Assembly: GCA_020002185.1 (NCBI GenBank)
Contig: CM034537.1
Span: 67,791,819-67,855,818 of the forward strand
Source: Paraescarpia echinospica
Taxonomy: Eukaryota > Annelida > Polychaeta > Sabellida > Siboglinidae
Direction: 5' to 3'
Length of the DNA: 64,000 bases
Shown here: positions 1-11,979 of the stretch, in pieces
Position numbering within the stretch: the stretch's first letter is position 1
Layout: each line of letters starts with the position of its first letter
Notes under the pieces: generated by a model
Told to the model about the DNA's origin: nothing
What the model saw: the letters and a program-made list of their open reading frames with translations, nothing else
Databases searched by the model: none
Made by a program: the position numbers and the translations under genes

Positions 1-1021
1 TACATAACAGTCTTATGCTGTCATTGTGAACCTGTAGCATTACAGGGTTGAGGCATACATAACAGTCTTATGCTGTCATTGTGCACCTGTAACATTACAG
101 GATTGAAGCATACATAACAGTCTTATGCTGTCATTGTGCACCTGTAGCATTACAAGGTTGAGGTATACACAACAGTCTTATGCTGTCATTGTGCACCTGT
201 AACATTACAGGGTTGAGGCATACATAACAGTCTTATGCTGTCATTGTGCACCTGTAGCATTACAGGGTTGAGGCATACATAACAGTCTTATGCTGTCATT
301 GTGCACCTGTAGCATTACAGGATTGAAGCATACATAACAGTCTTATGCTGTCATTGTGCACCTGTAGCATTACAGGGTTGAGGCATACATAACAGTCTTA
401 TGCTGTCATTGTGCACCTGTAGCATTACAGGATTGAAGCATACATAACAGTCTTATGCTGTCATTGTGCACCTGTAGCATTACAAGGTTGAGGTATACAC
501 AACAGTCTTATGCTGTCATTGTGCACCTGTAACATTACAGGGTTGAGGCATATATAACAGTCTTATGCTGTCATTGTGCACCTGTAGCATTACAGGATTG
601 AAGCATACATAACAGTCTTATGCTGTCATTGTGCACCTGTAGCATTACAAGGTTGAGGTATACACAACAGTCTTATGCTGTCATTGTGCACCTGTAACAT
701 TACAGGGTTGAGGCATATATAACAGTCTTATGCTGTCATTGTGCACCTGTAACATTACAGGGTTGAGGCATACATAACAGTCTTATGCTGTCATTGTGCA
801 CCTGTAACATTACAGGGTTGAGGCATACATAACAGTCTTATGCTGTCATTGTGCACCTGTAACATTACAGGGTTGAGGCATACATAACAGTCTTATGCTG
901 TCATTGTGCACCTGTAGCATTACAGGTTTGAGGCATACATAACAGTCTTATGCTGTCATTGTGCACCTGTAGCATTACAGGTTTGAGGCATACATAACAA
1001 TCTTATGCTGTCATTGTGCAA
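1..1021. repeat. 55-bp minisatellite, about 18.5 copies
   Basis: The window opens inside a tandem array whose unit is 55 bp, beginning tacataacagtcttatgctg and ending with a ggttgaggca-like segment. Copies differ at a few fixed sites (agcattaca or aacattaca, gggttg or ggattg, tacataac or tacacaac). The same variants recur in blocks, which suggests a higher-order pattern. The array stops abruptly near 1021 and its left end lies outside the window. It sits upstream of the first visible FOG exon, probably in an intron of that gene. Confidence 0.97.
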
Positions 1022-2143
1022 AAGTATGTTTATGACCACTGTCTTAATAATATTTCTATAGAATGTGATAATTTATCCTACTTCCATATTCAGCCATAAT
1101 CCAAAGTAAGAACCTAGTATTGACGCAGTGTCTATACAGATATCCAGCTAATGTTTCACAATGGAAACTTGAGTATAAATCCGAATACTTTTTTTCAGTT
1201 CCGGTGTTGCCTGCTTTTACACACAGACTGTTATAATTGCACACTTAATTAATTGTGACTTTTCAGTCGGACGATCTCTTTTCCATCATAATAATAACCT
1301 CTTTTATACCTAAATCCTTGCAAACTAAGATCAACATCTCTGTGTATCACTGTTATCATGCTGAATTCTGTTCACATTTCATTACTCCTATTTTTGGTAG
1401 GTAGGAGTCATCAATATTCCTTGCTGCCAATATCATTAAGATCAGGGAAACCATCTGTATCCATGGCATTTCTTGTGGTTCTGTGGTGGTAATTTATCAC
1501 ACTTTAAGCAATACACAGTGTCCAGGTCAGTATCATTGGTCCAGTGTGGTTGTCCTGCAGAGCAGAAGGGAACCTCCAAGTCCTTCATAATTAACACTCC
1601 AGATTAGATAAGAGCTGCATATCAAGATCAGATGGCTGGGTCTTGTCATGGTGCATCAGCAGTGACCCCTGAAGTCGAGATAACAGCAAGGTGCATCAGA
1701 TAAGATTGATCCTCTCTAATATTTACATTGACCTGCAGCACGTGCTGGGCAGCAGCAAACATTACCTTCAGTCTGGTGTCCGCTTCTTACATTGTCACTG
1801 TTCTTTTGGTGGGAGTGTATATTGCTGAAGTGAACACCTGTCTGTTATGGAAAGCTGTTTGTAATGACCACTGATTTGATGCATGGGTAGGTTTACAGCC
1901 TGTGATTGTAATAGATAGCAAGGATATATTCTTGTAGTGCAAAGATACCGCTTTGTGCGCAGGATTTTTTGATTTACGGTTGTGCATAAACTATCCACAA
2001 ATACATAGTTATGACTGTGTTTCTACCAAGTGTCTGCACTCCACAATGGACATGCCAGCCACCTCTTATTTGATCAGTTTATGCAACAACATTTTAATTA
2101 TTTCTATATAAAACCGCTTTAACGTTCAGTTATTTGTTTGCAG
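1022..2143. other. Probable FOG intron; no gene seen
   Basis: AT-rich unique sequence between the 55-bp array and the first recognisable FOG exon. Only short random open frames are present. The last bases (ttatttgtttgcag) form a good splice acceptor for the following exon. I see no other structure. Confidence 0.6.
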
Positions 2144-2343
2144 GAAAATCTGAAGATGAATTAGAAGAGATTTCTCGGGTGCATCATTTACCTGTGGACA
2201 CACTCCAGTTGCGCGAAGTGGACGAGTCACATCGAGAGTATGGCGTGTATACCGCAGCGCCCGTGGTGGAGGGAAGCACATTCGGCCCATACTCGGCCCG
2301 ACTGACGACCGACTCTGCCCAACAGAATGGCTGCGTTGTCAAG
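2144..2343 (+). CDS. FOG/ZFPM-like gene, exon with first half of PR-like domain
   Basis: The exon follows a pyrimidine-rich acceptor ending gcag. It opens in phase 1 (one base of the first codon comes from an upstream exon outside the window). The peptide runs from GKSEDELEEI through YGVYTAAPVVEGSTFGPYSA to NGCVVK, resembling the start of the PR (SET-related) domain at the N-terminus of FOG proteins. Two donors both end in phase 0: AAG|GTAGTA after 2343 and GAG|GTGAGC after 2391. I prefer 2343 because joining VVK to the next exon's FTDGTDSLYL gives a smooth PR-domain strand; the longer form would add 16 residues. The upstream exons and true start are not visible. FOG proteins act in the nucleus as cofactors of GATA factors. 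Confidence 0.75.
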
Positions 2344-2831
2344 GTAGTATCTAACCCTCGGTTATGTAACATCACAGCATATCTAAGAGAGGTGAGCACT
2401 CGAAATCCTCCACCTCCCACCTGTATGGGGTCAGTCTCTCATCTAACAGCTGGCGACCATTTCACTAACATAAGCACTTAAGAAAAATCCATCCTAGAAC
2501 AAAATCTGATGGAAAAATCAAGGTGTATATTAAAAATGCGTTTCACTAACGTGATCGTTAAATTACTCTTAGGGCAAAGAGCGATATTTTCATCATGATA
2601 ACTGATAATCTAAACGTTTGACACAATTTGGCACAATAGATTGAACTGTTGTCAAAGCGTTTGAAAACACGGCCCAACAACCACTTGTCAACAACATATG
2701 ACTTTTTGTTCACTGTGCGAAGAATTAGAACAAAATCTTACAGAAACCGCCGACATAACACAGAGGACAATATTTCCGCGTCTCACATGGTGCAATGTTT
2801 TGACATGAGCGTCGTCGTCCCAAGTCTTGAA

Positions 2832-3300
2832 AATCCCATCTCCCACCAATCACATCTCCAAAATCCCATCCCCCACTATTCCAATCTCCCACCAATACCA
2901 TATCTTGCCAATCCCATCTCCCACCACTCCCATCTCACACCACTCCCATCATTCCCATCTCCCACCAATCCCATCTCCAAATCCCATCCCTCACTACTCC
3001 CATCTGCCACCAATTCCATATCTTGTCAATCCCATCTCCCACCACTCCCATCCCCCACCACTCCCATCTTATGCCAATGCCATCTCCCACCAATGCCATC
3101 TCCTGCCAATCCCTTCTCCCACCAGCCCCATCTCCCACCAGTCCCATCTTTCACCAATCCCACCTCCCGCCAATCCCATCTCCCACCAATCCCATCTCCT
3201 GCCAGTCCCACCTCCCGCCAATCCCATCTCCCGTCAATCCCATCTCCCACCAATCCTACCTCCCGCCATTCCCATCTCCCGTCAATCCCATCTCCCACCT
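2832..3300. repeat. 16-bp pyrimidine-rich minisatellite, about 29 copies
   Basis: Tandem copies of a CCCATCTCCCACCAAT-like 16-bp unit lie in the large FOG intron just downstream of the PR-domain exon. The + strand is almost pure C/T/A and its complement is G-rich. Because 16 is one more than a multiple of three, each frame cycles through all three readings every 48 bp. The unit has no stop in any phase, so all three + frames and some minus frames stay open (PSPTNPIS-, HQSHLPPI-like text). These open frames follow from the period and are not evidence of a gene. Confidence 0.93.
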
Positions 3301-5403
3301 ATTTTAGGACCAACCTCCCCCCTTGCACACCCATTCATCTGACATAAACAAGTGTGTGAACTCGTGATTTTAATCGTTTTCTGTGTTTAGAAATTATCAG
3401 ATAACATGCTGCTTTACAAAAATGAATGCAGTTTTACTGATAAGTGTGTTACGTCGACAATAACGCAAGCACACAGATGCGTTGATGACACTGTCGACTG
3501 TCGACTGTCGACTGTGTGTTAGTATTGTTGTTGTCACAGCACAAATAAGCTTTTATAAACCGCGTTTGTGAGAATTGTTTATCTACAACACCACTTTGAC
3601 ATAGCTTAATAACTTCATTGAGATGATACAGTGGCTTGATGTAGACATTATGTTTTATTTCTAAACGTGTGGAATGGTTCAGTCTCTTGCTAAATGTCAT
3701 GTAGGATACTGCCCGGATGCTACACATGCGTGGCTGAAAACGAAAAACAATCACAGTGAATTATATTACCAAGGGTTATTTAAATATTGCATCAAGTTCG
3801 CTGAAATATAAACTATTGAGTCTGTGTATTACGAACAAACATTGTACAGTGACATTAAGTGTTTGGACACTGTGTAGTACTAAACAGACCAGCATTTAGC
3901 TGGTAGGACAAACATTTTGACAGTTTAACCACAAATGCATAAAAGTCGCCATAAAAATCAAACTTGACAGATTTATGTGGTGTGATAAGATCACTTATCA
4001 ATGGACTTCTCTGTAGTTCCCACGGTCAGGGCTGTTAGTGTTAGTGAAAAACAGAATCCAACAACTGAAGGATTGTCTTCAAAATAATGTCAATTGGGGC
4101 TTATTAATGTGTTTACAAGTGTGCCTTCCAAGGTCTGATTAAAGCTGTTTTATTAATAAAAGTTATTAATTTGCAATTGAAGTTTGCATGATGTTTAGTT
4201 TGTTTTATTTTTCTGACACTTTGTAGTTAATGGCAGGCGTTGTACCCTTTTAGAAATGTTTTGATTAAAGTTGGTTAATTAAGAAAATTAAGTTCCCACG
4301 ATGTTTAGCTTATATCTTTGTTGTCTAATATTTTATAGCGGAATGCATATATTGTAACCCATCAGTTTATGTAACTAACACATATTCATCACACATGTAC
4401 ATTTCAAATCATTAAAATCTTTCAAAACATGGTGTGTGTCAATAGCCACTGTAGTGATTAATTTAGTACGTGGCTTCGTTAGGTCCGCATTATTTCCACA
4501 AAACACTTTGTTTAAATGCAATGGCTGGACCAGTGGAGATGACTGTAAATCAGGTGCATTGTTATGGTAGAATTCTTTCTTGTATAAACAGTCTCACTGC
4601 GTGGAACCAGTTAAAAGAGTAAAAAGTCGTGCAGACGATAGATCTTGAGTCAGCTTTCAACGGGGAGATGTGTGGCAGAGATAAGAGTTAATTCCCAGTG
4701 AAAGCGCTGAACTTTGTACCAGAGTCGCTATGTCCCCAAGCTGTCGTGTTAGAACGCTGTCGAATGCACTCACCCAGAGTGCCACATACCACTGGCTGCT
4801 ATTGGCTCGCTGGGAAAACTTGACACCGTAGCTTGCAGGTTGCATTACTTACAGTTGGTGCATTTTCTGCATGATGAAAACATAAGGAGTCATTGCTGTG
4901 GGCTTGAGAGAGAGGGGAAGGGGCTGACTGAGGTGGTGCAGTGGAGTCACGCAGTCAGTCGAGCAGAGGTGGGTGTGTACAAGTCATTCCACTTTAAATT
5001 TTCATCTTAATTTGTGTACATACTTTGGCGGGTTGACGTCTGTCTGTGTTCAAGTTGTGGTTATGATGGTGACCTTTAGTCGTGTTATGACTGGGTGTTA
5101 GACGACACTTAGAAGTGTTGGTAGTGTGACGCCAAGGAGGGAACCTTTTTAGAGTTCAGTCTATATCGGGGAAAGGAGAAGACTGTACAGTTTGCCGGGA
5201 TCAGTTTGTAGCATTTTGGTGTTCACAGAATTAATGGTCTTTCATCAGGTTCAACATTATTGGCACCTGGCATCGATTTCGAATCAGATGTGATTGTGAT
5301 AGCGTAACCACAGGCACTGCTGGTAAACCAAACATTCAGACGAACCTACGCAGACAACAATGGTTAAATATATTTGTCAATATCATTGTCAGTTGTCAGG
5401 TGC
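3301..5403. other. FOG intron; no gene seen
   Basis: AT-rich intron sequence with no homology I recognise. A GA-rich stretch around 4900-4975 ends in a donor-like GAG|GTGGGT and could be a cryptic or alternative exon edge, but it has no convincing coding frame. Confidence 0.5.
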
Positions 5404-5740
5404 TGCTTGGGAATTCTATAAATGGGGACAGATTGTCATTTTCATCCAGGTTCATGACATACAAATAATGTGTCAGTTGCTATATGTGGGAATTCTATAA
5501 CTGGGGATGCCACGACATATACATGACTTTAATATGGCTTATCAATTCTGATATTGACCAACCCTTTTGTATTGATGCGCCTCTGAGACTGGTTTCCGAG
5601 GATTTAGGCACAAAAGAAGTTATCTTATTATTATTAGTATTATACAAAACCATCAGTTACTATCTAGATATGTGAATTCTATAACTGGGGACAGGTCGGT
5701 ATTTCTTCAAGGTTCATGCATACAAATAAACTCATGGTTG
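5404..5740. repeat. Diverged direct repeat pair
   Basis: About 65 bp around 5409-5475 recurs at 5672-5737. Both contain a gaattctataa...ggggacag segment followed about 20 bases later by ggttcatg and catacaaata. A partial third copy of the gaattctataactgggga core lies near 5489-5505. It is probably an old local duplication within the intron. Confidence 0.7.
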
Positions 5741-5851
5741 TTATGAGGTGTTGCCACAGTATGAGGATTTTTACATCCTGATTTTTTTGTAATGGGCACA
5801 TCTGAAGACTGCGACACTTTTGTTGTACATTGGCTGCCATTATTCTTGCTT

Positions 5852-5892
5852 GTTGGCAGTATATGTTGGCAGTATATGTTGGCAGTATATGT
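5852..5892. repeat. 13-bp unit repeated three times
   Basis: Three head-to-tail copies of ttggcagtatatg are seen directly. This is a small tandem repeat in the FOG intron. Confidence 0.85.
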
Positions 5893-8333
5893 GTACATAA
5901 AATGTCAGTGGTGGAGGGATTCCTTGTGTACGGAGACAGAATCCAGTCAGTTTGGGTGAAAAATAATAGGCACTGGGCATTTGTTTTTAATAAGAAATTG
6001 TTATGATTTGCCTAAAACACTGCCGCAGATCGATGGCAAGAAAAACATTAAAGCTTACAGTTTTAAAAAAATTTAATAATATTTGTTGCATTCAGCGTAA
6101 GTGAGTACAAATGGTGTTGAAAAATATGTTAAATATGACAATATCATTATGGACGATACTGTAAAAATACCTGTAAACGATATGAAATAAGCACATTATT
6201 AACACAACACCATGAGAACATGACTAGCAATAAAGTGACTTTCGTAGAACATAAGGCTTATCTGAGTAAAGCCTGATTTGAAACTGATATCACTTGCACG
6301 ATTTTTTATATAGTGAATTGTCTACACAGTACATGTTTATGTGTAGTACTTTCTGTTTGTTTCTTCAATGGATGTTTACCATAAAACATGTTACATAATT
6401 TAAATCTATACGTGTATGAAATTGCACAACCATCTCCACACAGTTCATTAGGAAATATTCTTCACTGGTTGAGATAGCTGAGATAAAAATGCTATTGCTA
6501 TCAACATGAAAATGTGCCCTATGAACTTGAATTAGCCACAGCCTACAGGCTGACAGTGGGCGGTGCAGTCCTATCCATCAGGTGGTTGTTTGTGGCCAGA
6601 AAGTAGGGCTTGGTCACAAGTTCTCAGGGTGTCTAACTTATGCCTTTTGTGGCTGGGAATATAATGTTGTAAGCATTGAGAGGAGGGTGATGGATTTGGT
6701 TACCCTCAAAGTATGTGGTACTGTTCTCTAGTACTCAGTCATGGAGTTGTTCTTCTCTTTCTGCCCTCTGTCCGGGGGGGAGGGGGTAAGACTCGCCTCA
6801 CGACTGGTCCTCAATTTCTCTTAAATTACATGACAATTGCACTCACTCCATTAGAGTGATCAATAGAAGTCTATAAAACCTATACTATAGGAAATATGAC
6901 AGGATTTTTGCACAATATTCTATAACGTTCTGTATAGAATATTCTACAGAATTCTGTAGAAAATATGTCGCTATAGATTTTCTAAAGAATTCTATAGTTT
7001 TATCCTATATGATTCTACAGAAAGTTAAGTGGCTGTAGATTTTTTATAGAAGTCTATGGATTTTTTGCTAAGGGATGTTGGAATTAATATAAATATATTT
7101 GAATAATATATCGGTTTTGAGCCACTTATGTTTTAATTAGACTTCCCTAAGTGGCCCATCGTACAACATCATCCAGGGACCAGTGGTGACACTTTATGTA
7201 ATGTAACATGGTTTATCTTTTCAATAATGTTGTCAGCTAGTTTAAAATGAGAAAACTGTGTATTATTTAGAAGATTAAGTCCTTGAATTTGCTTAAAAAT
7301 TACTCAGAGATATTATAAATTATTATCTTCAAGTCATCATTGTATGCTAAAACATTGTAAATAAAACTATGGTAAAGAAATAAGTTAATAAAATAAATAA
7401 TTAATTAAAATAAAATAAAGCGAGTCATGTGCATTTGCAATAAGATAATTCCATCATAGATGCACCTGTGATTTTACATAGTTTTTCTAAAATATTGTCA
7501 TACATGTTTGTCTGTATGATATAAGGATGAGATGGTCCAAAGCGACGGTGTCCATCATCACCTGTTGAAGCCGATCGTGATAAATGTGATAGCGAGAACG
7601 AAGTGGTGCACTAGGAGTTGGTAGTACTATTGTGTCAAGATATCATCAGTGACGTCATAGCACACAATGGCAGCACAAAGTCCAGCTTGAACCCTGCACA
7701 CAGCAATTATCATGACATCTCGCCAATATTCCATTGATTATGAACTTTAACAATGTTTCTCATGGCGTAATGCTCTCGGAGGAAGTGTAAATAAATGACT
7801 TAGATTTATTAGATAACGATTTCTCATTTTGTTCCCACCCAGGAGTACGAGATCACGAGATAAAATGGTGGAGATGTTGTGGGAGACTGGGCGTGATTAG
7901 CAGGCACTTATGTGTCGTTATCAGTGTATCAAAAATCTGACATGCGAACAACTTATTTCCCATAGCCACTGGCGGTACACACGGGGTTCACCTGATAAAT
8001 GTCAAGTTGCCTCGGGTTTGTATGTTTCAAATGGCAGATAAGCCTGATAAGCTATATTAAGAAACCTTCACTTTTAGAGATATTTGTTGTTTTTCGTTTA
8101 ATAAATTAAGCCTATATATTAATTCTGTATTGTTTTTGCAGGTACAATATTAATATTGTGTATTTCGTGAAACATAACCAACTCCCTGTTTGTAAACCGA
8201 TGTTGATCATTTATAGTTGAAACACCTGTACACATACATACTTTATTATAAATCCAGACATGTGCCAGCTTCATAATTTCTACTCATATTTAGTCATAAA
8301 GACAACCATGAAACTGATTTTGAATACTGTAGT
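5893..8333. other. FOG intron; no gene seen
   Basis: AT-rich unique sequence. Between about 6865 and 7070 there is a degenerate run of ctatag/agaattctatag-type palindromic words. A homopurine G run lies near 6775. I see no supportable coding or RNA feature. Confidence 0.5.
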
Positions 8334-8600
8334 TGCGTAATTATGCTTCCAAACAGCTTCCATAGTTAATTGGAAAACCTCCCAGCTTTTCCATGATTTC
8401 TGAACGTTGAAACAAATTGTTTCAGAAGTCATCTTCATCATTATTCGTATTCAGCAATTATAGTCTGCTAATCAATACAAGCCGACACCAGCATATTTTA
8501 TGATGGAATTTGTAACACAAATAGAAATGTTGATTTCCATGTTTAGTGATAATATATTGATATTGGTAATATATAGCTAGCTGGCATTTATCTTATCTGT
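8334..8600 (+). repeat. Dispersed repeat, copy A
   Basis: This segment is related over about 270 bp to 17743-18040, in the same orientation. Shared landmarks are gcataattatg-like sequence, cagcttttccatgatttct, aacgttgaaacaa, gacaccagcata and a gctagctgg...cttatct end. Divergence is high, so these are old copies. No coding capacity, tRNA boxes or clear terminal repeats were seen; a short DNA transposon or SINE-like family is possible. Confidence 0.7.
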
Positions 8601-9233
8601 AATAGTTACAGATAGATAACTATTTTACTTTTTGGTTCATGACATGGACAAATAAAGTGCCAGCGATTTTGAGCTGGTGCCCCTTTCAAGTTTTTTAGTG
8701 CCTTAGAAAAATTATTTTAGAACAGGGAAAACAGCACATTTGAAGACTTGATTACACACATCTGCTTAAACGTCTTCTTTCTTCCAAAAGTTCACAAAAT
8801 CCCAGAATACGCTAAGCACTATGCAGAGGGTAGGGGTGGTCATCACCACATATCACGGAGAAATGAAATTGTTACAGTGGTGCCTAAATTGTTAAGTGAA
8901 TGTGACATGTTAATGTAAGTATAAATTGGAAGTCTACACTACATATTAGTGAGGGGGTTTAACACAATGCTTAAATGTATAACTTTTTATTTTGCAAAAT
9001 TCAAAATTAGACCCTTCCTTTATTGCTTATCGGCAGCCTATTTACAAGTTAGTGACAGGCGGCTTGCCAATGTGTGATTCAGATAAACCCTGTTTTGGTT
9101 GGGATTTGGTAACAAACAAAAAGTGATGGGGAGTTTTCATTTTTGAACAAAATTATACAATGTGACAAAATCACAAAGGTTGGTGACAAGACAAAAAATT
9201 ACATTAAACAGTAATGTATAATTTCTGTTGCAG
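8601..9233. other. FOG intron; no gene seen
   Basis: AT-rich sequence leading to the acceptor (atttctgttgcag) of the next exon. Nothing else is recognised. Confidence 0.5.
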
Positions 9234-9351
9234 TTCACTGATGGGACAGACAGTCTCTACCTGGCACTTGAGAGCAAACACTGTCACTGGCTGAACCTAC
9301 TACGTCACACCACTATCAGGACTGACTGCAACCTAGAGATCCTCATTCAAG
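9234..9351 (+). CDS. FOG/ZFPM-like gene, exon with second part of PR-like domain
   Basis: The exon starts in phase 0 directly after ttgcag with FTDGTDSLYLALESKHCHWL, where HWLNLLR matches the Trp-containing core typical of PR/SET domains. The donor at AAG|GTCTGT after 9351 leaves phase 1 and fits the next exon (G|AA GAC). The exon ends in NLEILIQ. That last stretch, with the donor, is the first unit of a 33-bp tandem array filling the following intron. A second donor one unit later (after 9384) is also in frame and would add 11 residues. The next tandem copies change phase because of indels, and a stop follows near 9540. Confidence 0.8.
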
Positions 9352-10172
9352 GTCTGTGTCAGAACCTAGAGACCCTCATTCAAGGTCTGTGTCAGAACCA
9401 AGAGATAATCAGTCAACCAAGGTCTGTGTCAGAACCTAGAGATCCTCATCCAAAGTCTTTGTCAGAACCTAGAGATCCTCATTCAAGGTCTGGGTCAGAA
9501 CCTAGAGATAGTCAGTCATCCAAGGTCTTTGTCAGAACCTAGAGATCCTCATTCAAGGTCTGTGTCAGAACCTAGAGACCCTCATTCAAGGTCTGTGTCA
9601 GAACCAAGAAATAATCAGTCAACCAAGGTCTGTGTCACAACCTAGAGATCCTCATCCAAGGTCTTTGTCAGAACCTAGAGATCCTCATTCAAGGTCTGGG
9701 TCAGAACCTAGAGATAGTCAGTCATCCAAGGTCTTTGTCAGAACCTAGAGATCCTCATTCAAAGTCTGTGTCAGAACCTAGAGATCATCAGTCATCCAAG
9801 GTCTTTGTCAGAACCTAGAGATCCTCATCCAAGGTCTGTGTCACAACCTAGAGACCGTCAGTCATCCAAGGTCTGTGTCAGAACCTAGAGATCCTCATCC
9901 AAGGTCTTTGTCAGAACCTAGAGATCCGCATTCAAGGTCTCTGTCAGAACCTAGAGATCCTCATTCAAGGTCTTTGTCAGAACCTAGAGATCCTCATTTA
10001 AGGTTTGTGTCAGAACCAAGAGATTGTCATCCAAGATCATTGTCAGAATGTAGAGATCCTCATTCAAGGTCTATGTCAGAACCTAGAGATCCTCATTCAA
10101 GGTCTACATCAGAACCTAGAGATCCTCATTGAAGGCCTGGGGCGCTGGCAGTAATGGAAGTGTCACGTCACG

Positions 10173-10225
<53 letters not shown>

Positions 10226-11430
10226 ACACACACACACACACAGGCGAAATGCCCAAAATGTCAGTCTCCAAAGAGGCTCAGTAATTCTCCTTAAACAGAG
10301 AATTAAATAAAAATGATGGGATGTGATACAGTAAATATTCTTGAATGGTTTGAGAGTTTTATATTTTTTTGGTTGCTTGTTCCTTTAAAGTCTGTGTCAG
10401 AACCTAGAGATCCTCATTCAAGGTGTGTGTCAGAACGTAGAGATCCTCATTCAAAGTATGTGTCAGAACATAGAGATCATCAATCAATGTCTGTGTCAGA
10501 ACCTAGAGATCCTCATTCAAAGTATGTGTCAGAACATAGAGATCATCAATCAAGGTCTGTGTCAGAACCTTGAGATCCTCACTCGAGGCCTGTCAGACAC
10601 TAGAGATCCTCATCCAAGGTCTATCAGAACCTAGAGATCCTCATTCAAGGTCTGTGTCAGAACCTACAGATCATCATACAAGGTCTTTGTCAGAACCTAG
10701 ATATCCTCATTCAAAGTATGTGTAGACCCTAAAGAGATCCTCAATCAAGGTATGTGTCAGAACCTAGAGATCCTCATTCAATGTCTGTCAAAACCTAGAG
10801 ATCCTCATCCAAAGTCTGTATCAGAACCTGGAGATCTTCATTCAAGGTCTGTATCAGAACCTACATATCCTCATACAAGGTCTCCTTCATAACCTAAAGA
10901 TCCTCATTCAAATATGTGTGATAACCTAGAGATCCTCATCCAAGGTATGTGCCAGATCCTAGAGATCCTCAATCAAGGTATGTGTCAGAACCTAGAGATC
11001 CTCATTCAAGGTATGTCAGACCCTAGAGATCCTCATCCAATATATGTATCAGAACCAGAGATTCTCATTCAAGGTCTGTGTCAGAACATACAGATCCTCA
11101 TACAAGGTCTGTTTCATAACCTAGAGATCCTCATTCAAAGATGTGTGAGAACATAGAGATCCTCATCCATGGTCTGTGTCAGCTAGAACCTAGAGATATT
11201 CATTCAAGGTCTGTGTCAGAATCTAGGGATCCTCATTCAAGGTGTATGAGAACCTAGAGATCCTCACCCAGGGTCTTTGTTAGAACCTAGAGATCCTCAT
11301 TCAATGTATGTGTTTGTTAGAACCTAGAGATCCTCATTCAAGGTCTGTGTGAGAACCTAGAGATCCTCATTGAAGGTCTGTGTCAAAACCTAGAGATCCT
11401 CATTTGAGGTCTGTGTCAGAACCTAGAGAT
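9330..11430. repeat. 33-bp minisatellite built on the FOG exon end and splice donor
   Basis: About 55 copies of a 33-bp unit (gaacctagagatcctcattc plus aaggtctgtgtca) run from the last 22 nt of the FOG exon to 11430. A (CA)n tract and about 140 bp of unique sequence interrupt them between 10136 and 10386. Each unit repeats the exon's final 22 nt plus the first 11 nt of the intron, so every unit carries a candidate 5' splice site. Most read AAG|GTCTGT. Several, for example near 10742, 10940, 10975 and 11008, read the stronger AAG|GTATGT. The 33-bp period keeps frames open locally. Confidence 0.95.
10174..10242. repeat. (CA)n microsatellite
   Basis: A dinucleotide CA run of about 34 units with one interruption, lying inside the 33-bp array region. 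Confidence 0.97.
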
Positions 11431-11655
11431 ACTTGAAGGAATTACATTTTTAGGTGGATATCAATGACTGACATTTATGTGTACTAAGTTACTTAGAATA
11501 ATGACTTTAATGTGCACTTGAATGATCTTAATGATGCTGATCAGTTTGTTTACTTGGAGAATGACTTGTTAAGTGTATCTGAAGGGATAAATTTTTTAAT
11601 GTATTCGAAGGAATGACTTTTACGTGTACTTGAATGACTTGTGTGACTGTTCCAG
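11431..11655. repeat. Short degenerate repeats before FOG acceptor
   Basis: The intron tail holds loosely repeated tgacttttaatgtgtacttgaatga-like words (for example near 11503-11520 and 11610-11635). It ends in tgactgttccag, the acceptor of the next exon. Confidence 0.5.
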
Positions 11656-11979
11656 AAGACAGCACAGTATTGTGCCGGATAACGAATGATCTCCCTGATG
11701 ACACAGAAATAGTTGCGATGCTCAACCGAGACACTGACCTTGACCTTGAGGGTGGATGGGCGTCCTGTCCACCGGCCAAAACCCCAGTGACCCCCACTGA
11801 CAAGACGGCTGAACTGCCTCAGTACACAACGCACTGCGACACCAAAGTCAAGTACGATGACCAGGGGTTAAGGCCGAAGACTAGTGAGAATACCTTGAAG
11901 TATACAGAGGCACCATCTACTGAGCAGGAGAAAAACGAAGTGAGAGGCATTGTCGCCGATACACCAGAAAGTCCATATT
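11656..11979 (+). CDS. FOG/ZFPM-like gene, end of PR-like domain and acidic linker
   Basis: The exon begins with AA completing a Glu codon from the previous exon. It encodes DSTVLCRITNDLPDDTEIVA, resembling the final strand of a PR domain (hydrophobic strand, then I/L-P-x-x-E). A low-complexity linker rich in Asp, Glu, Thr and Pro follows (PPAKTPVTPT). The donor ATT|GTGAGT after 11979 is strong and leaves phase 1, matching the next exon. The linker joins the PR-like part to the finger region. No other domain is recognised in it. Confidence 0.75.

Noticed and set aside
1..1021. Possible CRISPR-like array
   Set aside because: Whole units are repeated without variable spacers, and the surrounding genes are animal. 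It is a minisatellite.
4880..4975. Possible alternative first exon of FOG, ending in GAG|GTGGGT
   Set aside because: No open frame joins in phase with a start codon and no promoter signal is visible. The donor-like word alone is not enough.
9875..11156. SEPRDPHSR-type repeat protein in the 33-bp array
   Set aside because: The frames are created by a period that is a multiple of three and are broken repeatedly by indels. Phase-matched splicing to the next exon explains the region without it.
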